The notes beneath the pieces were generated by a model that did not search any database, was not told the DNA's origin, and saw only the letters and a list, made by a program, of their open reading frames with translations. A program made the position numbers and the translations under genes. This document shows, one piece after another, positions 15,484 to 21,819 of a DNA stretch of 24,753 bases. How positions within the stretch are numbered: the first letter of the stretch is position 1; the number at the start of each line of letters is the position of its first letter. This DNA is from CAYRPO01 sp964426305 (lineage in GTDB: Bacteria; Patescibacteriota; Saccharimonadia; Saccharimonadales; CAIOMD01), in the NCBI GenBank assembly GCA_964426305.1, contig CAYRPO010000006.1:1-24753 (forward strand), in the 5' to 3' direction.

Positions 15484-16547
15484 CCCAGGGCTATGATATT
15501 TGTCGTTTGTGCAAAATTTTTCGACACGATGTCGGCGTCAGTTGTAGTAATGATGGTTTGATATGTTTGGAGGTGGCTCGTCAGTGCACCGCGCCGCATG
15601 CCGTCGAGTTCACTAAATACATCATCCAATAATACTATAGGCGACTGATCACGGTTCTTTTCAAGCAATCGTAACTCAGCCAACTTAAGACCCAGTACAA
15701 TTGTGCGAGTTTCGCCGCGCGATGCAGAGCTACCTGCCGGCACGTTTCGCAGCAGGACTGATATATCTTCACGATGCGGCCCAAAACCCGTGAAACCACG
15801 CTGTATGTCGGTCTGAACGTGAGTATCAAGGCTCTGTAATAGACTCGATTCGTAGAGATCTATGTTGAGTGGTGATTCATAGTGTAGAGTGATGTCTGTT
15901 TTACTGCCCGCGATATCGGTGTATATATCGCCGAGCAAGTCGTTGAAGCTCTGGAGTAATCGTAATCTATTAGCAACAATCGTACCAGCCAATTCTGCTA
16001 AGCGAATATTCCAGGCAAACAGATGACCGGACATACTCGCAGTTGTCTGTTTGAGTAACTGGTTGCGCTGCGCTAGAGTTCGTATGTATTGGCGGCGTAC
16101 TGTTCGAAAGCCAGGCACAAGTACTTCTAGTACGTCGTCAAGAAAATCACGACGCAAGCTTGGTGACCCTGTTAGTAAACGCATATGCTCGGGCTCAAAC
16201 AAGACAACCGGCAAAACATCGTCAAACGCTAGTCGTTTTTTTTCTTTTTCGTTCAGTAAAAAACTTTTGTGTAGTTTTTGATGTATATACTGTAGCTTTA
16301 GGGTGCGCTGTTGTTCACCAACGCGCATATCCACCCTTGACCATTCATGACCATGCTTAACGACATCTTCCCACGTTGCCCTATAGGAACCAAGTCCAGA
16401 CGCAAGCAATACGGCTTCGAGTAAATTTGTTTTACCACCAGCATTTGGTCCTACCACAATATTGACCGAGGGAACTAACTCAACAGCAAACGACTCGTAT
16501 GAACGAAATTGCTGCACGTGTAAACTGCTAATTGGGCTATTGGACAT
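15480..16547 (-). CDS. recF: DNA replication and repair protein RecF
   Basis: A 355-residue SMC-like ATPase that helps load RecA at gaps and stalled forks. Walker A is GPNAGGKT (33-40), the signature region is SASRGETRTIVLGLKLAE, and Walker B is PIVLLDDVFSELDG (about 300-313). Length is normal for RecF. It lies downstream of dnaN, separated by 38 bases that hold a terminator-like hairpin, so it may be partly uncoupled from dnaN. A TATAGT hexamer at 16561-16556 (minus strand) lies about 9 bases before the ATG and no ribosome binding site is visible, compatible with a nearly leaderless mRNA. Its stop codon overlaps the stop of the convergent T4SS operon. Confidence 0.96.
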   Translation of the reverse strand: MSNSPISSLHVQQFRSYESFAVELVPSVNIVVGPNAGGKTNLLEAVLLASGLGSYRATWEDVVKHGHEWSRVDMRVGEQQRTLKLQYIHQKLHKSFLLNEKEKKRLAFDDVLPVVLFEPEHMRLLTGSPSLRRDFLDDVLEVLVPGFRTVRRQYIRTLAQRNQLLKQTTASMSGHLFAWNIRLAELAGTIVANRLRLLQSFNDLLGDIYTDIAGSKTDITLHYESPLNIDLYESSLLQSLDTHVQTDIQRGFTGFGPHREDISVLLRNVPAGSSASRGETRTIVLGLKLAELRLLEKNRDQSPIVLLDDVFSELDGMRRGALTSHLQTYQTIITTTDADIVSKNFAQTTNIIALG

Positions 16548-16574
16548 ACATGTGTACTATATACCGTACCATTT

Positions 16575-16598
16575 ATTAAAAAGCTTTAGCTTTTTAAT
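16575..16598 (-). terminator. AT-rich hairpin overlapping the dnaN stop codon
   Basis: A near-perfect inverted repeat, with arms ATTAAAAAGC (16575-16584) and GCTTTTTAAT (16589-16598), encloses TTTA. The dnaN stop codon (16586-16588) lies in the loop. On the minus strand the 3' arm contains a T-run (GCTTTTTAAT). The stem has few GC pairs, so termination is probably partial. It may set the dnaN to recF expression ratio. Confidence 0.55.
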
Positions 16599-17680
16599 GG
16601 CATGATCAGATACGTCTGATCAGGGGCATCATTACTCGTCAATACACACGGCTCCAGCTTGCCATTAAAACTCAATGTCACTTCTTGTACATTAAGGGCG
16701 TTGAGGGCATCCAGTAAATAACGCGAATTTAGTGTCACATCGCCACCGCCTACAACAGTAGCCGATGCACTCGATGTATTTTCGCCCAATTGTGACGCAA
16801 TAGATGTAATGCTAATTTGTTTTTTATCTTCATCGGCCTTGATGGTGATACTGCCCGCACTTTCTCGAGCAAACAAACTCGACACTTTTGTGATAGCAAT
16901 GAATTCATCACGACTCAGGCTGGCGGTTGTGCGAAACGTCTTCGGTATAAGCTTTCTGTAGTCGGGATAGGTTGCTTCAATTACCCGAGAAACTAGCTCA
17001 ACATCTCCAGCCCGAAACAGTACTTGTTGTGCCTCCGCCAATACGACCACCTCATCAACAGTATCTGGTAAGATTCTCAGTAACTCCTGTAGTGCCGTTG
17101 CTGGTATAAGTAATGTCATCTCCTGTTTTGACTTGGTGAGTTCTTTTTCGGCCAATCTATAGCTGTCGGTCGCTGCTGCATACAAACTACCGTCAACAGT
17201 GTGCAAAAATACTCCCGTAAGCACAGGACGTGTTTCGTCACCGCTTGCGGCAAAAACAACTTGACCGAGCCCTTTCTTGAGTTCTTTTGTCGCAATCGTC
17301 CACTGAAGACCATCATCAACCTGTGGAACAACAGGAAACTCATCTGCAACCACACCGTTAATAGTAGAGCTGTACTGATCGGTACTTATGTGTAGTTTGT
17401 GTTCGTCTAGTTCCAGGTCTAGTATGCCGCTTGGTAGACTTGTGATGTACTCCTGCATCAATCGAGCAGGTACGGTGATTGCACCTTCTTTTTGCACTTT
17501 CGAACCAATCTTTTCAGTAACAGCAATTTCAAGATTTGTCGCAGATAAGCTTAGTCGATTATCTACAGTTCGTATGAGTACATTGTTCAGTATGGGCAAA
17601 GGGTTTTTGTTTGCCACTGCAATACGCGCGACATCGGACAGTGCTTTAGCAAGATTTTCCTGGGTAACCTGCAGTTTCAT
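16586..17680 (-). CDS. dnaN: DNA polymerase III beta subunit (sliding clamp)
   Basis: A 364-residue protein with normal three-domain clamp length. The N terminus MKLQVTQENLAKALSDVARI, the ATDSYRLAE motif in the middle domain, and the C-terminal YLIMPLK are all typical. The clamp is a dimeric ring that encircles DNA and tethers the polymerase. AAGGAGA lies about 6 bases before ATG 17680, supporting the start. It follows dnaA in the usual order but is separated from it by an unusually structured 307-base space. Possible -10 hexamers on the minus strand (TATAGT 17755-17750, TATAAC 17722-17717) suggest that dnaN has its own promoter. Confidence 0.98.
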   Translation of the reverse strand: MKLQVTQENLAKALSDVARIAVANKNPLPILNNVLIRTVDNRLSLSATNLEIAVTEKIGSKVQKEGAITVPARLMQEYITSLPSGILDLELDEHKLHISTDQYSSTINGVVADEFPVVPQVDDGLQWTIATKELKKGLGQVVFAASGDETRPVLTGVFLHTVDGSLYAAATDSYRLAEKELTKSKQEMTLLIPATALQELLRILPDTVDEVVVLAEAQQVLFRAGDVELVSRVIEATYPDYRKLIPKTFRTTASLSRDEFIAITKVSSLFARESAGSITIKADEDKKQISITSIASQLGENTSSASATVVGGGDVTLNSRYLLDALNALNVQEVTLSFNGKLEPCVLTSNDAPDQTYLIMPLKS

Positions 17681-17987
17681 ATACGTCTCCTTTACTTATT
17701 TATATATGTAGTAGTAGTTATAGGCTATGGGGAAAGTGTGCAAAAGCTGACTATAACAGATGTGAAACTGTACACATAATGTGTGCAAAACGCATAATTT
17801 ATGTGTACAAGATTGTGTGTTTTGCACGTGTCGTTTTTCTGCGGTTTGGTAACGCTGTGGATGTAGTGTATAAACCAAGTCAGTTGTTCGCTGACTACCC
17901 ACATACTTCTCCACACGTTGCCCACAGTACTGTGCTATGAGTTTGACGTCATAACGAAATACTAAATACGACATACGGCATACGGAG
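17681..17987. other. dnaA-dnaN intergenic region, repeat-rich, possible second DnaA-binding cluster
   Basis: No gene is seen in these 307 bases. Visible elements: TGTGCAAAA at 17737-17745 and 17782-17790, and its near-inverse TTTTGCACG at 17820-17828; AGTGTATAA (17865-17873), one mismatch from the DnaA box TGTGNATAA; the adjacent weaker TGTGGATGT (17856-17864); a tandem CATACGG pair (17972-17985) at the dnaA stop; and the interleaved inverted repeats described separately. Several bacteria, such as Bacillus, have bipartite origins with boxes on both sides of dnaA. That role here is inference. Confidence 0.5.
17769..17827. repeat. Two interleaved inverted repeats (pseudoknot-like order)
   Basis: Repeat A has perfect 11-base arms: TGTACACATAA (17769-17779) and TTATGTGTACA (17799-17809). 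Repeat B has perfect 9-base arms: GTGCAAAAC (17783-17791) and GTTTTGCAC (17819-17827), extendable inward with G-U pairs. The order A-B-A'-B' means that both can form together only as a pseudoknot; otherwise they are alternatives. The DNA could equally be a protein-binding site. Confidence 0.7.
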
Positions 17988-19382
17988 TTACGCATAGAGA
18001 CGTTCTCTAATTTCGTGTAATTGTGTCTTGAGCAGGGCATCTAAGTGTAACTCTTTTTCGATCTTTTCAACTGAATGGATTGCCGTTGTGTGGTCTTTGC
18101 GGCCTAGCTCATGGGCAATCTTGGGAAAACTCATATGCAGTTCGCTGCGCAGTAGATACATAGCAATTTGTCTAGGAACGACGATATCTTTGTCGCGGCG
18201 AGCACTGAGTAATTCTTCTAGGGGGATTTGAAAATACTTAGCCGTACGTTCGACGATCACTTTTGATGACAGATGTTTTGGCCGGCGCGCCTGTACACCA
18301 AACAGACTCGTGACTATGTTAATGTCTGGCTGGAGTGCTTTCATCTCGCAAAACGCAATCAACTGGTTTAGCGCGCCTTCGAGTTCGCGAATATTACTTT
18401 GAATGTGATTTGCGAGAAATTCTATGACGTCCGGATCTAGATTTAAATGATGTAGAACTGCTTTGTTTTGCAGAATTGCGCAACGTGTTTCAAAATCTGG
18501 CGCACCGATATCGACGATCATGCCCCATTCAAATCTCGACCTGAGACGTTCTTCGAGGGTTGGGATGTTCTTTGGCGGTTTGTCGCTGCTTATGATGATC
18601 TGCTTATTTGCCTGATGCAGGGCATTGAAGGTATGAAAGAACTCCTCTTGGGTTTTTTCTTTGCCCGCAATGAATTGCATATCATCGACAATCAGTACGT
18701 CAGCACTGCGATAATGTCCAGCAAAGTCAGTAATTTTTTTGTACCGAATTGCGTCTAGAAACTCTTGCACAAACTGCTCAGTCGATATGTATACGACATG
18801 TGCTTTAGGGTCTCGCTGGAGTATAGCGTTACCAACTGCTTGTATAAGGTGTGTCTTTCCCAGGCCAACACCACCGTAAACGAATAGAGGATTGTATTTG
18901 GTGCCCGGATTTTGGGCGATTGCCTGAGTTGCGGCATAAGCCAGGTCGTTGCCAGAACCAACTATAAAGCTATCGAAGGTATATTTTTCGTTTAGGCCTT
19001 GTCGGTATGAGTGCGAAACCAACGATGACGTCCTGTTGTTTCGGCTTGGCGACCGCGGCATGTCGTCTGTTTCCGGCAAGATCACGACTTCTTGGTCAGT
19101 ATTCGATTTTTCATGACTTTGTCGAGCAGGTGCCGTTACGGAATGAATCTTGAACTCGATAGTGTCTGCGCCGATGCCATTCTTTTCTAGAAGTTCAGCG
19201 ATGAGTGGCTTGTAACGGGTTTCGAGCTGTTGCTTGGCAAATATATTGGGTACGCCAATCACGATACTGTCTTCGGTATGTCGCAAGACTCGAGTGTTTT
19301 TGAACCATGTCACATAACTGCCGCGTGACACAGTTAATTCAACCTCCCCCAAAATTGTCAGCCAGAACGCATTGTCCTGCAT
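17988..19382 (-). CDS. dnaA: Chromosomal replication initiator protein DnaA
   Basis: A 464-residue protein of normal length. Domain I (about 1-85) includes SYVTWFKNTRVLRH. A short polar linker follows. The AAA+ domain starts near 130 with KYTFDSFIVGSGNDLAYAA, Walker A is GGVGLGKTHL (about 170-179) and Walker B is VLIVDDMQFI (about 228-237). The C-terminal DNA-binding domain holds the DHTTAIHSVEKIE signature (from about 426). DnaA binds boxes in oriC and opens the duplex. A GGAG site and a TATAGT -10 (19430-19425, minus strand) precede the ATG. A DnaA-box-like TTTTCCACA (19447-19455) lies just upstream of that -10, so autoregulation is plausible. The gene is divergent from rpmH across oriC. 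Confidence 0.98.
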   Translation of the reverse strand: MQDNAFWLTILGEVELTVSRGSYVTWFKNTRVLRHTEDSIVIGVPNIFAKQQLETRYKPLIAELLEKNGIGADTIEFKIHSVTAPARQSHEKSNTDQEVVILPETDDMPRSPSRNNRTSSLVSHSYRQGLNEKYTFDSFIVGSGNDLAYAATQAIAQNPGTKYNPLFVYGGVGLGKTHLIQAVGNAILQRDPKAHVVYISTEQFVQEFLDAIRYKKITDFAGHYRSADVLIVDDMQFIAGKEKTQEEFFHTFNALHQANKQIIISSDKPPKNIPTLEERLRSRFEWGMIVDIGAPDFETRCAILQNKAVLHHLNLDPDVIEFLANHIQSNIRELEGALNQLIAFCEMKALQPDINIVTSLFGVQARRPKHLSSKVIVERTAKYFQIPLEELLSARRDKDIVVPRQIAMYLLRSELHMSFPKIAHELGRKDHTTAIHSVEKIEKELHLDALLKTQLHEIRERLYA

Positions 19383-19685
19383 GTACCCTTATTCTCCTTT
19401 TGCCTGACTTGGTTTCTGCTACATACTATACAAAACCAGCGACAAGTTTTCCACAGGCATTTTGTGTTTCGAATGGTTTTGTTGCCGCGTATACACAAAC
19501 AGGGGTGTACTTTATGCACAGCCAAACGGGTAACCTGTATAAGTGTGGATAAGCCTTGTATAAATGTGGACAAAGTCCGAACATAAGCTCATTTTTGAAT
19601 GCCAATTTTACAATAACAAAGTGTTAAAGCTTGTAGTGGGGGGTTGCAAAAAACAAAAAGGTGTTATAGACTAATACACTGAATT
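19383..19685. other. oriC: Chromosomal replication origin (oriC) between dnaA and rpmH
   Basis: There is no gene in these 303 bases. DnaA boxes relative to TTATNCACA: TTATGCACA (19512-19520, plus) and TGTGGATAA (19544-19552, a perfect TTATCCACA on the minus strand). One-mismatch sites are GTATACACA (19489-19497), TTTTCCACA (19447-19455) and TGTGGACAA (19565-19573). The last two minus-strand boxes lie in a 17-base direct repeat (TGTATAA(G/A)TGTGGA(T/C)AA) with a 21-base period. An AT-rich stretch (about 19585-19630) next to the boxes is a candidate unwinding region. Position and gene order match the classical bacterial origin. Confidence 0.88.
19644..19672 (+). promoter_or_regulatory. Probable rpmH promoter
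   Basis: TTGCAA (19644-19649), a 17-base spacer and TAGACT (19667-19672) lie just before rpmH; TTATAG at 19664-19669 is an overlapping alternative -10. Transcription would start about 7 bases before ATG 19686, which lacks a ribosome binding site, so the mRNA may be almost leaderless. Confidence 0.45.
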
Positions 19686-19804
19686 ATGCCGAAGCGAACA
19701 CATCAACCAAAGAAGCGTCACCGAGCACGAGAGCATGGCTTCATGAAGCGCATGGCCAGCCGAGCTGGTCGGCTTGTTTTGAAGCGTCGCCGACTCAAGG
19801 GTCG
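19686..19804 (+). CDS. rpmH: 50S ribosomal protein L34 (3' end in assembly gap)
   Basis: About 40 codons are visible: MPKRTHQPKKRHRAREHGF, then the typical basic stretch RLVLKRRRLKGR. This is the almost invariant L34 pattern, and L34 is normally 44-46 residues, so only about five residues are hidden in the N run that starts at 19805. L34 is a small basic protein of the large ribosomal subunit. The gene starts the rpmH-rnpA-yidC-jag cluster next to oriC. The truncation is an assembly artefact, not biology. Confidence 0.95.
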
Positions 19805-19904
19805 NNNNNNNNNNNNNNNNNNNNNNNNNNNNNNNNNNNNNNNNNNNNNNNNNNNNNNNNNNNNNNNNNNNNNNNNNNNNNNNNNNNNNNNNNNNNNNNN
19901 NNNN
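19805..19904. other. Assembly gap (100 N) covering the end of rpmH and the rpmH-rnpA junction
   Basis: Exactly 100 N of unknown true length. The gap hides the last codons of rpmH, its stop, and part of the short spacer before rnpA. Confidence 0.98.
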
Positions 19905-19956
19905 AAGCCTTGTCGCGTACAATGTATGTACCACATATAAGCGATAAGGTTTTTTC

Positions 19957-20298
19957 GTGCTAGCTAAAAACAATCGATTCCACGGCCACAATAGCCTAAA
20001 TTACGTATACAGAAGAGGCCAAACAGTTCGAAGCCCGCTTTGTGCCATGCGGTACATCGTGAAAAAAGACGGCAACTTTCGCGTCGCGGTAGTCGTCAGT
20101 AAAAAAGTGTCTAAATCTGCTGCAAAACGAAATCGAATTCGGCGGCGTATATATGAAGCTATTCGTTTACTAGCGCCAACATATTTAAAAAACCAAGATA
20201 TTGTGGTGACTGTGTTTGATGATCGAATCGTGTCGCTACCACAGCCGGAACTTATACACACGCTAGAGCGGCAACTTGCGACTCTATCTAAAAACTGA
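19957..20298 (+). CDS. rnpA: Ribonuclease P protein component
   Basis: A 113-residue basic protein starting with GTG (19957), preceded by ATAAGG about 9 bases upstream. The N terminus LAKNNRF is the usual RnpA opening, followed by GNFRVAVVVSKKVSKSAAKRN and IRRRIYEAIR, the RNR motif that contacts the P RNA. RnpA helps the catalytic RNA remove 5' leaders from tRNA precursors. It lies directly after rpmH, as in most bacteria. Length is normal. Confidence 0.95.
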   Translation: MLAKNNRFHGHNSLNYVYRRGQTVRSPLCAMRYIVKKDGNFRVAVVVSKKVSKSAAKRNRIRRRIYEAIRLLAPTYLKNQDIVVTVFDDRIVSLPQPELIHTLERQLATLSKN

Positions 20299-20337
20299 CA
20301 CATACTAAATTTTACAGATACCAACAGATGCAACCTA

Positions 20338-20346
20338 TGCTACACT
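20338..20346 (+). promoter_or_regulatory. Possible extended -10 element before yidC
   Basis: TGCTACACT (20338-20346) is a TGN-extended -10 hexamer. Transcription would start near 20353, about four bases before ATG 20357, which has no ribosome binding site. This suggests a nearly leaderless yidC transcript in addition to read-through from rnpA. Confidence 0.4.
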
Positions 20347-20356
20347 AGTACACAAG

Positions 20357-21346
20357 ATGTTCCATTTTATAGGTCAGCTTTTTCATGTACTGATCGGCAA
20401 GCCAATTTTTAACTTGCTGATTTTGTTGATCGCATTGCTGCCGGGCCATAATTTGGGTGCTGCCATTATCGTGTTTACGATCATTGTCCGTATGGCAATG
20501 TACCCATTGCTTCGCAAGCAGTTGCATCACGCTATTGCACTGCGGAAGCTTCAGCCCGAGATCAAGCGCATCAAAAAACAGACAAAAGGCGACCGACAGC
20601 GCGAATCACAACTGCTCATGGAGCTATACAAAGAGCGCGAAGTCAATCCGATGGGCTCGATCGGTATCATCTTGATCCAGTTACCGATCCTGATTGCGCT
20701 TTACTCGGGGATATCAAAGATTATAAAAGACCCCAATATGGTCATCAGTGGTGCATATACCTGGGTTCAGCACTTGCCATATATGCAAGAGCTAGCCGCT
20801 GGTACTGTAACATTTGACGAAACATTGTTTGGTTTTGTTGATCTAACACGAGCCGCAGTGAGTTCACAAGGTTTTTATTTTCCAGCATTTGTATTGGTTG
20901 TCATGAGTGTTGTCATACAGTTTGTTCAGAGTAAAAGCCTCATGATGGTCGACAAGAATGCTCGAAACTTACGCCAAATATTTAAGGACACTGCCGCAGG
21001 CAAAGAAGTTGAGCAGGCCGAGATACAAGCAGCCACCAGTCGCATGACTTTGTACATGATTCCGTTTTTCCTATTCATGGTTTCGATCAGTCTAGCATCG
21101 GCTTTATCGCTGTATTGGTTTGTTGGTGGCCTGGTTGCGTACATTCAACAACGGCGAATACTAAGTCAAGACGTTGAAGAAATGGAAAAGATTGCCGACA
21201 AAAAAACACCTATAGATACAGACTCGATTATCGAAGGTGAAGTTGTTTCAGCAGGCGATGAAGACAGTATTGCTCCCGAAACAGTCGCAAAGAAAAAAAC
21301 AACAAAAGCCAAATCTTCTAAAAAAGCTAAGAAGCGAAGGAGATAG
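20357..21346 (+). CDS. yidC: Membrane protein insertase YidC/Oxa1
   Basis: A 329-residue protein of the short type without the large periplasmic domain of proteobacterial YidC. The first helices are IFNLLILLIALLP and AAIIVFTIIVRMAMYPLL; the Arg in IIVRMAMYP corresponds to the groove Arg of the family. A basic cytoplasmic hairpin (ALRKLQPEIKRIKKQ) and NPMGSIGIILIQLPILIALY follow, then later helices near 175-193 and 230-258 (ALSLYWFVGGL). The tail is acidic and then Lys-rich (KKTTKAKSSKKAKKRRR), typical of ribosome-binding YidC tails. It inserts membrane proteins, possibly including the many small two-helix pilin-like proteins in this window. The next gene starts three bases after its stop. Confidence 0.95.
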   Translation: MFHFIGQLFHVLIGKPIFNLLILLIALLPGHNLGAAIIVFTIIVRMAMYPLLRKQLHHAIALRKLQPEIKRIKKQTKGDRQRESQLLMELYKEREVNPMGSIGIILIQLPILIALYSGISKIIKDPNMVISGAYTWVQHLPYMQELAAGTVTFDETLFGFVDLTRAAVSSQGFYFPAFVLVVMSVVIQFVQSKSLMMVDKNARNLRQIFKDTAAGKEVEQAEIQAATSRMTLYMIPFFLFMVSISLASALSLYWFVGGLVAYIQQRRILSQDVEEMEKIADKKTPIDTDSIIEGEVVSAGDEDSIAPETVAKKKTTKAKSSKKAKKRRR

Positions 21347-21349
21347 GTT

Positions 21350-21811
21350 ATGGAAGAATCAATTGTATTTGCCAAGAAGTACCTAGAAGACTTGTTATCA
21401 TTTTTTGGACTCAATATAGATGTTCACGCCACAAATGAAGACGACGTCATCGTGCTGTCGGTACCATCTACGCATATGAATGGCTTTCTGATCGGGCAGC
21501 ATGGTGACACCATGCGAGCCCTGCAATATATGGTAAGCACCGCATTAAAAAATAATGATCACCAATATAGCCGTGTCAATGTCGATGTTGCCGACTACAA
21601 AAAGGGACAGCAAGAGCGTTTGGCGCAAACCGCTGTTGATTGGGTGAAGCAGGTGAAACAGACAGGCGAAACGATGCACCTGAAACCTATGAACGCAGCA
21701 GATCGTCGCGTGATCCACAAGCTTGCAGGTGAGCATGGCCTATCTACTCACAGTGAAGGCGAAGGTCGCGAACGGCACATCGTGTTGTCTGTAGAGACAG
21801 AGGAGTCCTAA
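21350..21811 (+). CDS. jag: KH-R3H RNA-binding protein (Jag/KhpB family)
   Basis: A 153-residue protein. A KH domain (about 25-85) has the loop GFLIGQHGDTMRALQY, and an R3H domain (about 90-150) has MNAADRRVIHKL, with the expected Arg and His. There is no N-terminal Jag-N domain, so this is the short form. KhpB-type proteins bind RNA in the cytoplasm and affect cell division and envelope growth in Firmicutes. AAGGAG about 8 bases before ATG 21350 lies in the end of yidC, so the two are coupled. It is the last gene of the cluster; eight bases separate it from the convergent surface-protein gene, with no terminator visible. Confidence 0.93.
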   Translation: MEESIVFAKKYLEDLLSFFGLNIDVHATNEDDVIVLSVPSTHMNGFLIGQHGDTMRALQYMVSTALKNNDHQYSRVNVDVADYKKGQQERLAQTAVDWVKQVKQTGETMHLKPMNAADRRVIHKLAGEHGLSTHSEGEGRERHIVLSVETEES

Positions 21812-21819
21812 GGGGCACC

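Noticed and set aside
17696..18040. Open frames across the dnaA-dnaN spacer on the minus strand
   Set aside because: They overlap the end of dnaA, are built from the repeats (many Cys, His and Thr), and have no ribosome binding site or family signature.
19686..19940. Longer rpmH reading across the N run to 19940
   Set aside because: L34 is 44-46 residues and should end within the first bases of the gap; the sequence after the gap does not resemble L34.
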